Assembly: GCA_900547095.1 (NCBI GenBank) | Contig: URFG01000019.1 | Coordinates: forward strand, 1 to 19,475 | DNA: 19,475 nucleotides | Direction of reading: 5' to 3' | Source: an uncultured Oscillospiraceae bacterium | GTDB taxonomy: Bacteria > Bacillota > Clostridia > Oscillospirales > Acutalibacteraceae | In this document: positions 8,569 to 16,676 of the stretch, piece by piece | How positions within the stretch are numbered: the first letter of the stretch is position 1 | Layout: each line of letters opens with the position of its first letter | Notes under the pieces: generated by a model | The model's database searches: none | The model's input: only the letters and a program-made list of their open reading frames with translations | What the model was told of the DNA's origin: nothing | Made by a program: the position numbers and the translations under genes

Positions 8569-8569
8569 C
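8554..8569 (-). promoter_or_regulatory. Second operator-like inverted repeat over the -35 of the M23 promoter
   Basis: The minus strand reads GTTGCAATTTTGTAAC, a 7-2-7 inverted repeat with one mismatch and the same architecture as the repeat at 8511-8526. The two centres are 43 bp apart, about four helical turns, with the -10 between them. Confidence 0.4.
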
Positions 8570-8599
8570 CTTTTTTTACAAAAATTTTTTAAAAATCGA

Positions 8600-8643
8600 A
8601 AAAACAATTGCGCAAACCCGCTAATTAAGCGGATCTGCGCAAT
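8600..8643 (-). terminator. Rho-independent terminator after polC
   Basis: An outer stem ATTGCGCA/TGCGCAAT (8607-8614 with 8636-8643), a small internal loop, an inner stem CCGCT/AGCGG (8618-8622 with 8628-8632) and a five-base loop. A run of T residues follows on the minus strand (TGTTTTTTCG, ending about 8597). It begins three bases after the polC stop codon and closes the pyrH-to-polC unit. Confidence 0.88.
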
Positions 8644-8646
8644 ATT

Positions 8647-11600
8647 TTAAAACATCGAAATCTGATTTGTTTCGGGTATACTTCCCAGCGCTCCGAGCTC
8701 GCCGAGCTTTGCGATCACGGTTTTTGAAACGCCGGATTCTATAATAAGATCTTCTCTTGAAACAAAATTGCCCTTTTTCGCCGCTTCATATATAGAATAC
8801 GCCGCTTTTTCTCCTACGCCCGACAGCGCGCCGAAAGGAAGACGCATTTTTCCGTTTTCGGGAACGAACTTAACAGCGTGGGATTTTTCGATATCTATAG
8901 GAAGTATTTCAATTCCTCTGGAAAGCATTTCATTGAAAATAAGCATATTTTCATAGACATCGAGTTCCTTTTTGGAAGCCTCTTTTCCCTTGGCCTTGAT
9001 ATCCCTTAAATATCTTCTTACGGATTCTTTACCGCCCATAAGGACTTCTACATCGACATCCTCGGGCCTTGCGGTAAAGTAAGCACAATAAAATTCAAGC
9101 GGCTTATGCACCTTATACCAGGCGACTCTGAGCGCTGAAATAACATATGCAGCTGCGTGGGCTTTAGGGAACATATACTTTATCTTATAGCAGCTCTTAA
9201 TATACCATTCCGGAACTCCGACCGCCCGCATATCGTCTTCCATAGCGGACCAATCCTCTTTTGATACCTTGCCTTTAGCGACAAGACCTTTACGCACGGT
9301 TTCGGTGATCTTAAAGGCTCTTCCCTCTTCCATACCCTGATGAATAAGGTATACCATTATATTATCACGCGTTCCGATAACTTCGGAAATGGTGCAGGTG
9401 CCGTTATCAATAAGGTCCTTTGCGTTGCCGAGATACACATCTGTACCGTGGGATAGTCCCGATATCTGCAGAAGATCGGCAAAGTTTTTCGGCTTACAGT
9501 CCATAAGCATTTCTCTTACGAATTTTGTGCCGAATTCAGGTAAACAGAATGTTCCGTTCTGCGAATCGATATCCTCAGGCTCTACCCCGAGAGCCTTTGT
9601 GGAGGTAAACAGGCTGTAAACTTCCGGATCGCTCATCGAAACGTCGCTTACCGGTATCCCTGTGTATTCCTCAAGATATTTATATGTGGTAGGAATAACA
9701 TGGCCGAGCTCATCGAGCTTTAATATCGTATCGTGAATTGAATGGAAATCGAAGTGAGTGGTGATGATATCGCTTTTAACATCGTCCGCCGGGTGCTGAA
9801 CGGGGCAGAAATCATAAATTTCCATTCCGTCAGGCACGATTATCATTCCTGCCGGGTGCTGACCGGTGGTTGTCTTTACCTTTGCTCCCTCGACCTTTTT
9901 GGCAAGCCTGTCAAGCTCGGCAGGACTTAATATCTTTCCTGTTTTCTCGCAGTAAGCTTTGGCAAAACCGTAAGCCGTTTTTTCGGCTATAGTGGAGATA
10001 GTACCCGCTTTAAAAACGTTTCCTTCGCCGAAAAGGCTTTTTGTATACTCCTGAACGTCGTTTTGCACCTCATCGGAGAAGTTAAGGTCTATATCAGGCA
10101 CTTTATCGCCCTTAAAGCCCAAAAATGTTTCGAAAGGAATATCGTGGCCGTTGCGGTTTAATTTTTCTCCGCAAACAGGGCAGTTTTCCTCCGGAAGATC
10201 AAAACCCGAGCCAACGGAGCCGTCGGTGAAGAATTTGCTGTATTTGCACTTCGGGCACACATAGTGCGGAGCAAGCGGATTAACCTCCGATATACCCGCC
10301 ATTGTTGCGACAAACGAAGATCCGACCGATCCTCGCGAGCCTACCAAATATCCTTTTTTCTCGCTGTAGGCAACAAGCTTCTGCGCGGAAATATACATTA
10401 TGGAAAATCCGTTTTTAATAATCGAATCAAGCTCTTTTTTAAGCCTTTTTTCAACTATTTCGGGGAGCTCGTCGCCGTAAATCCTATGCGCGGTTTCCCA
10501 GCAGATATCTTCAAGCAGCTGATCCGAACCCTCTATTACAGGCGGATAATTGCCCTCCGGCACCGGGATAACGTCATCAGATATCATATCGGCGATCTTA
10601 TTCGGATTATCGATAACAAATTCCTTTGCCCTCTCGCCGAAATAATCAAAATCCGAAAGCATTTCAGAGGTGGTTTTAAAATAGAGGGGCGCCTGGTTTT
10701 CGATATCGTCAAATCCCTGACCTGCCATAACTATCTGGCGGATAATGCCGTCTTCCTTAGTTAAAAAATGCACGTCGCCCGTAGCTACTACGGGTTTATT
10801 AATCAAGTCCGCAATTTCTACCACTTTGCGGTTAAAGTCCTTTATTACCTCTAAGCTTTTAACCTTTTTAAATCTGTTTACCTTTACAATCTGGCCTGTC
10901 TTTTCACTTACCTTGTCCGGCAGCGACGATTCTCTTACCATAAATTCATTGTTGCCCAAAGGCTGAATTTCAAGATAATCGTAATAAGAGGCTATTTTTT
11001 TAAGCTCCTCGTCGTCGGCGCCGTCAACAATAGCCTTATAAAGCTCTCCCTGCTCGCAGGCAGTGCCGACAATCAGCCCCTCGCGGAATTTATCCAACAC
11101 GCTTTTAAGGGTTATCGGTCTGCCGTGGAAATTTTCAAGGTGTGCGTTTGAAACTATTTTATAAAGGTTTTTAAGTCCCGTTAAATTCTTGACTAAAATT
11201 ATCTGGTGGTTTCGAAGTTTTGCAATCTGCTTTGTTGTGAGTCCGTCAAGTTTATTTTTATAATCGTCGATAAAATAGCTCTCAACGCCGTAAATAACCT
11301 TGAAGTTACCGCCGTTTTTCCTGATAGCGCTCACCGCCGCTGCGGCAGCAGGATAGCTCTGCACAACTCCGTGATCGGTAATGGCGATAGCGGTGTGACC
11401 CCATTTATAGGCACAGTTTATTATATCGCCCGCGCTCGATACCGCGTCTTTAGCGGACATATTGGTATGGCAGTGAAGCTCCACGCGCTTTTTGCCCTCG
11501 TAATCGTCGGTTTCCTCGTATTTCTGCAAAAGCGCTATGGATTTCGGCTCAACTATAAATGATTTTTTATAATCGTCAAATTTATAAGAGCCGTTTACAA

Positions 11601-12465
11601 GAATATAATGCCCGTCTTTAACCGCCGACAGCGCGGTTAAATTCTCGGGTTTTACAAACATACTGGCACAAAGGGCATTAGTATGATCCGAAAAGCTGAA
11701 TTTAACTATTACTCTCTCGCCGTTTCTTGTGTTTATCTTCCTGTCTTCTCTTCCGAAAACCTCTCCGAAACAGCATATATATGTATCCTCTTCGGTTACG
11801 CGGATCATTTCCTTAACATTTGTATCTATATTTCTCGGTCCGTAAATCACTCTCGGATCGTCAAGATAAACAAGACCGTTTTCAGGCTTGTCCGAGCGGG
11901 GCTCAAATTTCACGGCAGCCTTATTTGCCGCCTTTTCTTTTGTTTGCCTTTTAGGCGGCTCTGTCTGCACGGTTTTAGGAATTTTTATTTTCACGTCTTC
12001 CGCCTGACCGTCAAACGAAACAGTGACCTCTCTTTCAAAAAGCTTAAACACGGCTCTTTCGAATTTGCTTTCAAATTCGCAGGATCTAAGCGTCAAAAGA
12101 CCGCCGAATTTTAAAGTTACTGTTACATTATCTCCGTTTAGAGTATATTCCGCCTGATTGAGATAACCGTTTATCGCGGCATTTTTAGCCTTTATTCTTT
12201 CGCAGATATCCGCACAGGCGGTTTCGTTTAACGCTTCTGGCGGAAATTTCTCTTCAAAATCGAGATTTTTAAGAGAAAAAGCGGATATAAGCGTTTCCTT
12301 AAAATCATTTATTATCTTATTATCCACATAGCAACTAAACCGAACGCCTATATCAAGCGTTCGGCTCTGAGGATCAAGCTCGCAGGTATAAAGCTCGGCG
12401 TCTTTAAATGCGGGCGGATAATCTTCCTTTATTAAATTTCCGAAAAGCTCAAAGAGCTTAAGCAT
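8647..12465 (-). CDS. polC: DNA polymerase III alpha subunit, PolC type, lacking the 3'-5' exonuclease domain
   Basis: The main replicative polymerase of Firmicutes, 1272 residues against about 1430-1460 for typical PolC. Domains seen: N-terminal region (about 1-160), a charged linker, an OB fold (about 200-312), PHP domain part one (327-401, with ELHCHTNMSAKDAV and ITDHG), PHP part two (about 418-570, ending ATGDVHFL), a zinc ribbon (C737, C740, C762, C765), palm, fingers, and C-terminal QISMF (1268-1272), a beta-clamp binding motif. Palm carboxylates D791 and D793 (PDIDLNF) and D918 (LKLD) are kept. The DEDDh exonuclease normally inserted in the PHP domain, with its DxETTGL-type motif, is absent: YGVESYFIDD (392-401) is joined by about 16 residues to RNHQIILVKN (418-427). 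The frame is unbroken, so this is a clean loss. Last gene of the unit; ATG 12465 has AGAGGGG before it. Confidence 0.96.
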   Translation of the reverse strand: MLKLFELFGNLIKEDYPPAFKDAELYTCELDPQSRTLDIGVRFSCYVDNKIINDFKETLISAFSLKNLDFEEKFPPEALNETACADICERIKAKNAAINGYLNQAEYTLNGDNVTVTLKFGGLLTLRSCEFESKFERAVFKLFEREVTVSFDGQAEDVKIKIPKTVQTEPPKRQTKEKAANKAAVKFEPRSDKPENGLVYLDDPRVIYGPRNIDTNVKEMIRVTEEDTYICCFGEVFGREDRKINTRNGERVIVKFSFSDHTNALCASMFVKPENLTALSAVKDGHYILVNGSYKFDDYKKSFIVEPKSIALLQKYEETDDYEGKKRVELHCHTNMSAKDAVSSAGDIINCAYKWGHTAIAITDHGVVQSYPAAAAAVSAIRKNGGNFKVIYGVESYFIDDYKNKLDGLTTKQIAKLRNHQIILVKNLTGLKNLYKIVSNAHLENFHGRPITLKSVLDKFREGLIVGTACEQGELYKAIVDGADDEELKKIASYYDYLEIQPLGNNEFMVRESSLPDKVSEKTGQIVKVNRFKKVKSLEVIKDFNRKVVEIADLINKPVVATGDVHFLTKEDGIIRQIVMAGQGFDDIENQAPLYFKTTSEMLSDFDYFGERAKEFVIDNPNKIADMISDDVIPVPEGNYPPVIEGSDQLLEDICWETAHRIYGDELPEIVEKRLKKELDSIIKNGFSIMYISAQKLVAYSEKKGYLVGSRGSVGSSFVATMAGISEVNPLAPHYVCPKCKYSKFFTDGSVGSGFDLPEENCPVCGEKLNRNGHDIPFETFLGFKGDKVPDIDLNFSDEVQNDVQEYTKSLFGEGNVFKAGTISTIAEKTAYGFAKAYCEKTGKILSPAELDRLAKKVEGAKVKTTTGQHPAGMIIVPDGMEIYDFCPVQHPADDVKSDIITTHFDFHSIHDTILKLDELGHVIPTTYKYLEEYTGIPVSDVSMSDPEVYSLFTSTKALGVEPEDIDSQNGTFCLPEFGTKFVREMLMDCKPKNFADLLQISGLSHGTDVYLGNAKDLIDNGTCTISEVIGTRDNIMVYLIHQGMEEGRAFKITETVRKGLVAKGKVSKEDWSAMEDDMRAVGVPEWYIKSCYKIKYMFPKAHAAAYVISALRVAWYKVHKPLEFYCAYFTARPEDVDVEVLMGGKESVRRYLRDIKAKGKEASKKELDVYENMLIFNEMLSRGIEILPIDIEKSHAVKFVPENGKMRLPFGALSGVGEKAAYSIYEAAKKGNFVSREDLIIESGVSKTVIAKLGELGALGSIPETNQISMF

Positions 12466-12480
12466 TATTTTCCCCTCTGT

Positions 12481-13524
12481 TTACATCTTTTTGATTTCTT
12501 TTTCCAATTCGTCAAGAAGATACTCTTCTTTTATATTGCTTTTTAAAACCTTGCCGTTTTTAAAAATAACTCCGCAGTTCTTTCCTCCCGCGATTCCTAT
12601 ATCGGCGTGGCTTGCCTCGCCGGGACCGTTTACCACGCACCCCATTATTGCGACGGTTAAATTTTTATCTATACCTTTAAATCTTTCCTCCGCGGCTTTT
12701 GCAAGACCTATAAGGTCGATAGAAGTTCTTCCGCAGGTGGGGCAGGAAATAAATCTTATTCCGTCAGTTCTTTGCCCTATGGCTTTTAAAATATCTATTC
12801 CTGCTTTTACTTCCTTTTCGGGATCGTCTGTCAGAGAAACTCTTATGGTATCGCCTATTCCGCGAAGAAGAAGACCTCCGATACCGGCAGCCGACCTTAA
12901 AGTTCCCATATGCTCGGTGCCCGCCTCCGTAATTCCTAAATGAAGAGGATAAGAGCACTTCTCGTGGGCTAAAACATAAGCGTCATAAGCTGTTTTAACA
13001 TCCGAAGATTTAAGCGATAAAACTATATCGTTAAAATCGAACTTTTCAAGCAGCGATATATGAAAAAGTCCGCTCTCGACCAAAGCCTCGGCCGTCGGAA
13101 AACCGTACTTTTTAAGGATATGTTTTTCAAGCGAGCCTGAATTTACCCCTATTCTTATCGGAACTTCTTTTTGCCTGCATTTATCAGCAACGGCTTTAAT
13201 ATGTTCGTCTGCTCCGATATTTCCGGGATTTATCCTTATCTTGTCCGCTCCCGCCTCGCAGCTTTCTATCGCAAGCCGCCAATCAAAATGAATATCGGCG
13301 ACTAAAGGTAAATCGACTGCGCATTTAACCCCATAAAGAGTTTTTACAGCCTCTTTGTCGGGAACAGAAATTCTTAATATATCACAGCCGGCATTTTTAA
13401 GCCTTAAAGCCTGTGAAATGTTTTCCTTTATATCGTGAGCAGGCGCATTGAGCATAGACTGCACCGCTATCTTTTCACCTGCTCCGATATAAATATTTCC
13501 AATTTTTATTCTTTTAGTTTCCAT
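12481..13524 (-). CDS. ispG: 4-hydroxy-3-methylbut-2-en-1-yl diphosphate synthase (flavodoxin or ferredoxin dependent)
   Basis: The penultimate MEP-pathway enzyme, converting MEcPP to HMBPP with a [4Fe-4S] cluster. The 347-residue length is that of the short bacterial form without the extra middle domain. The TIM-barrel half contains VQSMLNAPAHD (21-31) and ADIHFDWRLA (76-85). The C-terminal half carries the cluster ligands C261 and C264 (SCPTCGR) and C296 (MGCVVNGPGE), with E303 completing the set. It lies between rseP (4 bp away) and polC (15 bp), and shares the unit with dxr, another MEP enzyme. The ATG at 13524 has only a weak ribosome site (GGTGA), so coupling to rseP translation is likely. 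The product feeds undecaprenyl-PP synthesis by the UppS encoded in the same unit. Confidence 0.96.
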   Translation of the reverse strand: METKRIKIGNIYIGAGEKIAVQSMLNAPAHDIKENISQALRLKNAGCDILRISVPDKEAVKTLYGVKCAVDLPLVADIHFDWRLAIESCEAGADKIRINPGNIGADEHIKAVADKCRQKEVPIRIGVNSGSLEKHILKKYGFPTAEALVESGLFHISLLEKFDFNDIVLSLKSSDVKTAYDAYVLAHEKCSYPLHLGITEAGTEHMGTLRSAAGIGGLLLRGIGDTIRVSLTDDPEKEVKAGIDILKAIGQRTDGIRFISCPTCGRTSIDLIGLAKAAEERFKGIDKNLTVAIMGCVVNGPGEASHADIGIAGGKNCGVIFKNGKVLKSNIKEEYLLDELEKEIKKM

Positions 13525-13528
13525 TTTT

Positions 13529-14590
13529 TCACCGGATAAAAAGCGCCCTGATATCTTTTGCCGTTACAGCAAGCATAAACAATATAAGAATTATAAATCC
13601 TATTGCGTGAATAGTCGCCTCGTATTTAGCAGGTATCTTTTTGCGCGTTACCATTTCAATGAAAATGAAAAGCAGTCTTCCTCCGTCAAGAGCGGGAATG
13701 GGCAAAAGATTAAAGAGCCCTAAATTGATAGTGATAAGCGCCATAATAGGAATAAGATTTTTAAGGCTTGCCTTTGCGGCGCTGCCTATCGCCGCGGTAA
13801 CACTTACAGGACCGGATACGGCGCTTATTCCGTATTTTCCTCCTATAAGGTCAAACAGCGACCTGTATATAACGGCGCAGTAAGAAAACGTCATTTTAAA
13901 AGTCTGGCTTATAAAGCTTTTAAAGGTTTTCTTCTGCGGATATACTTTAAAATCCACATTTATATAAGTGAAATCGTCTTCTTCGGTTATTTCAAAAGTT
14001 ACGTCTTTTAAGAGTTTTTTAGCGCCGTGTCTGTCAACTTCAATATCAAGGGAGCCTGTTTTAACATTTGTAAAAGCATAACTTAAATCATAAGTCGTGT
14101 AAATTTTTCTGCCGTCAACCTTTAAAATTTTATCGTCGACCCTAAGGCCCGATTCTTCGCTTAAGGCATTTTCGTCAAAAGCGGCAATTTTGGTTGTGGT
14201 AAACTGCTTTGAGGGGATAAGCGTGAAGCTTACAAGAATTACTCCTAAAAGCAGATTGAATATCGCGCCCATTGCTACGATTATAAATCTTCTCCAGGCG
14301 CTTTTTTTGCAAAATGCGCGCTCATCGGAGCTTTCCTCGTCTTCTCCCTCCATAGCGCAGTAACCGCCTAAGGGAATAAGGTTTACTTTATACTCGGTTT
14401 CTCCTTTTTTCTTAGAAAAGAGCTTAGGCCCGAAGCCTACCGCAAATTCATTCACCTTTACTCCCAAAAGCTTTGCCGCTATAAAATGGCCGAATTCGTG
14501 AATGATTATCAGAACTAAAAAAAGAAGCACCGCCACAAGATACGGCCAGATATTATTCAAAACATTTAATACCGAGGAAATAAAAACCAC
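13529..14590 (-). CDS. rseP: Site-2 (intramembrane) zinc metalloprotease, RseP/RasP family
   Basis: An M50-family membrane protease that in relatives cleaves anti-sigma factors or leftover signal peptides within the membrane. Numbered from GTG 14590 (353 residues): first membrane segment about 14-36 with the zinc motif HEFGH (31-35); a cytoplasmic loop; a second membrane segment about 104-126; a single PDZ domain about 130-215; and the third Asp ligand in LDGG (301-303) within NLLPIPALDGGR, followed by a last membrane segment. The start is unsure. ATG 14650 lies inside dxr, has no ribosome site, and would add a basic 20-residue leader. GTG 14590 overlaps the only good site (AGGAG, 14594-14590). 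ATT at 14581 has ideal spacing and gives a typical N-terminus (351 codons with stop). Neighbours dxr, cdsA, uppS and ispG are the usual ones. Confidence 0.93.
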   Translation of the reverse strand: MVFISSVLNVLNNIWPYLVAVLLFLVLIIIHEFGHFIAAKLLGVKVNEFAVGFGPKLFSKKKGETEYKVNLIPLGGYCAMEGEDEESSDERAFCKKSAWRRFIIVAMGAIFNLLLGVILVSFTLIPSKQFTTTKIAAFDENALSEESGLRVDDKILKVDGRKIYTTYDLSYAFTNVKTGSLDIEVDRHGAKKLLKDVTFEITEEDDFTYINVDFKVYPQKKTFKSFISQTFKMTFSYCAVIYRSLFDLIGGKYGISAVSGPVSVTAAIGSAAKASLKNLIPIMALITINLGLFNLLPIPALDGGRLLFIFIEMVTRKKIPAKYEATIHAIGFIILILFMLAVTAKDIRALFIR

Positions 14591-14594
14591 TCCT
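14590..14594 (-). promoter_or_regulatory. rseP: Ribosome binding site that questions the rseP start
   Basis: AGGAG just after the dxr stop codon. The GTG at 14590 overlaps it. Counting eight bases downstream gives ATT at 14581, with no ATG, GTG or TTG in frame at a workable distance; the next is a TTG about 29 bases away. Confidence 0.6.
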
Positions 14595-14597
14595 GTC

Positions 14598-15731
14598 TTA
14601 AAAATGCGACCGCACAAATTCCCTCGCGGCCCTATCCGTCTCAAAAACATCGTCTACAGTGTAATTATCACAACTGTAAGCATTAAGCATAGCATCGCCG
14701 TTAAGCTTTTCTATATCGGTAAATTTTATTTTCCCCTCTAAAAAGAGCTTAACCGATTCCTCGTTTGCCCCGTTTATCGCCGCGGGGTAAAGGCCACCCC
14801 TGTTTATCGCCTCAATGCAAAGGGGAAGGCATTTAAAGGTATCGGTATCGGGTTTTTCGAAAGTAAGCGTTTTGACCTTAAAAAGATCAAGTCTTTCAAA
14901 GCATTCTTTTCTTTCGGGATAGGTAAGTGCATACTGAATAGGCAGGCGCATATCGGGCGTGCCGAGCTGCGCTATCACCGCGCCGTCGTTAAGCTCCACG
15001 GCGGAATGAAGAATGCTCTGCCTGTGAACAACGACTTCTATAGCCTCCGCTTTCACCCCGAAAAGGTGGACCGCCTCAATAACCTCCAAGCCTTTATTCA
15101 TCAGCGTTGCGGAGTCCACGGTTATTTTAGCTCCCATAGACCAGTTAGGATGATTGAGCGCCTGCTCTACGGTTACACTCCTGAGTTCCTCTTTGGTTTT
15201 TCCGAAAAAAGGACCGCCGGAGGCAGTTAGAATTATTTTTTTAGGAATTTTTTCTTTTACTCCCTGCAAAGACTGAAAGATAGCCGAATGCTCGCTGTCA
15301 ACAGGGATCAATTTAACATTTTTCTCTTTTGCCGCGGCTTTAACAAGCTTGCCTGCGGTAACAAGAGTTTCTTTATTGGCAAGCGCTATGGTCTTGCCCG
15401 CACTTATCGCAGTCAATGTAGGCAATAATCCCGCTATGCCGACTATTGCGCTGATAACCGTATCACCGTAATCCGAGGCGGCACTCATGACCCCTTCTTG
15501 CCCCGACAAGACCTTAATATTTGTGTCTTTAAGGCGAAGCCTTAATTCTTTTGCCGCTTTCTCGTCTGCCACGGCAACGCATTCGGGCAAAAATTTTCTT
15601 GCCTGAATTTCCAAAAGCTTAATATCGGAGCCTGCCGCCAGTGCGCTTACTTTAAAGCCGCATTTTTGAGCTACTTCAAGGCTTTGCCTGCCGATAGAGC
15701 CGGTTGAGCCTAAAATTACAAGGTCTTTCAT
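14598..15731 (-). CDS. dxr: 1-deoxy-D-xylulose 5-phosphate reductoisomerase
   Basis: The first committed MEP-pathway enzyme, converting DXP to MEP with NADPH. At 377 residues it is full length. The NADPH-binding motif is GSTGSIG (8-14), followed by LANKETLV (117-124). The divalent metal ligands are D145 and E147 (PVDSEHSAIFQ) and E216 (LMNKGLEVIEA). The substrate loop has SGGPFF (171-176) and HPNWSMG (194-200), the region that fosmidomycin contacts. The C-terminal domain is complete. Its ATG overlaps the cdsA stop by one base (TAATG), which indicates coupled translation. dxr and ispG in one unit with uppS link isoprenoid precursor supply to the cell-wall lipid carrier. Confidence 0.97.
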   Translation of the reverse strand: MKDLVILGSTGSIGRQSLEVAQKCGFKVSALAAGSDIKLLEIQARKFLPECVAVADEKAAKELRLRLKDTNIKVLSGQEGVMSAASDYGDTVISAIVGIAGLLPTLTAISAGKTIALANKETLVTAGKLVKAAAKEKNVKLIPVDSEHSAIFQSLQGVKEKIPKKIILTASGGPFFGKTKEELRSVTVEQALNHPNWSMGAKITVDSATLMNKGLEVIEAVHLFGVKAEAIEVVVHRQSILHSAVELNDGAVIAQLGTPDMRLPIQYALTYPERKECFERLDLFKVKTLTFEKPDTDTFKCLPLCIEAINRGGLYPAAINGANEESVKLFLEGKIKFTDIEKLNGDAMLNAYSCDNYTVDDVFETDRAAREFVRSHF

Positions 15732-16651
15732 TAAATTATACCGTAATTTACAAGAATATATACCACCGGTGATAAAAGAAGTACGCTGTCAAACCTATCG
15801 AGAATACCGCCGTGGCCTGGGATTATTTTTCCGTAATCCTTAATATCTGCGGCTCTTTTAAAGGAAGATGCGAAGAGGTCGCCGAGCATTCCTACAATGC
15901 AGAGAGGTATCGTAAGCAGTATGGTGGTTAAAATTTTATTTGATTTAAAAGCGAAAACCAAAATCACGCTTACAAGAACGCTTGAAACTATACCGCCTAT
16001 CGCTCCCTCAACTGTTTTATTAGGGCTGATATTCGGGCAAAGCTTTCTCTTGCCTAATACAACGCCTGTGAAATACGCGCCCGTATCGCAGACAGCCGAA
16101 AAATCAAGCAAAAGCAAGAGATAATAAAGCCCCGGATTTGAAACTGTGCCGACGCTTAAAACAACAATGCTCTCAAGGAAAGAAAATCCTCTCGCTATTA
16201 TAAACGGCATACAAGAAATTCCCGCTATTTGAGCGAGCGAGAATTTGCCGTGATTTTTAAGGATCATACAAATGGCAAAAATGAAATATATAACGGCAAT
16301 ACTAATCGCAAGAAGCCCCATTTTACCGTTATTATAAAGAGTATTAGTAATAAATATCCGCCTTGCAAGGTCGGCTTTATTCGTTATCCGCTCGTGCGAA
16401 AACATATTAAGCAGTGTGTTTTCAAATACTCCGCTTATAAAAAGCACCTGCAAAAACGCATAAACAGACGAAATAATATAAATTAATTTTTTTTCGACCT
16501 TAAAAGCATTTTTAAGCATTTCATAAACGGCAGCCGCCGCAATAAAACCTATAAAAAGGGTTATAACTATCCTGTTTTGATTATATCCCAAAGCTAAGAT
16601 AAGCGTGATAAGGGATATAAGCACTGCACCTGAAATAATTCGCGTTTTCAT
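15731..16651 (-). CDS. cdsA: Phosphatidate cytidylyltransferase (CDP-diacylglycerol synthase)
   Basis: An integral membrane enzyme that makes CDP-diacylglycerol from CTP and phosphatidic acid, the entry step to phospholipid head-group synthesis. Its 306 residues hold about eight hydrophobic segments. The family signature is intact at 262-289: SSFKRAADIKD, then IPGHGGILDRFDS. Upstream conserved pieces are DTGAYFTG (189-196) and SPNKTVEG (209-216). The segment at about 74-110 is a hydrophilic loop, longer than I expect for this family. ATG 16651 has GGGAG eight bases before it. It lies 25 bp after uppS and shares one base with dxr. Confidence 0.95.
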   Translation of the reverse strand: MKTRIISGAVLISLITLILALGYNQNRIVITLFIGFIAAAAVYEMLKNAFKVEKKLIYIISSVYAFLQVLFISGVFENTLLNMFSHERITNKADLARRIFITNTLYNNGKMGLLAISIAVIYFIFAICMILKNHGKFSLAQIAGISCMPFIIARGFSFLESIVVLSVGTVSNPGLYYLLLLLDFSAVCDTGAYFTGVVLGKRKLCPNISPNKTVEGAIGGIVSSVLVSVILVFAFKSNKILTTILLTIPLCIVGMLGDLFASSFKRAADIKDYGKIIPGHGGILDRFDSVLLLSPVVYILVNYGII

Positions 16652-16676
16652 TTAAAAAGCTCCCAGTATTTTTAAT

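Noticed and set aside
12764..12958. A 64-residue Arg/Ser-rich minus-strand open frame inside ispG
   Set aside because: It lies wholly inside ispG in another frame, its composition is that of an out-of-frame shadow, and it has no ribosome site of its own.
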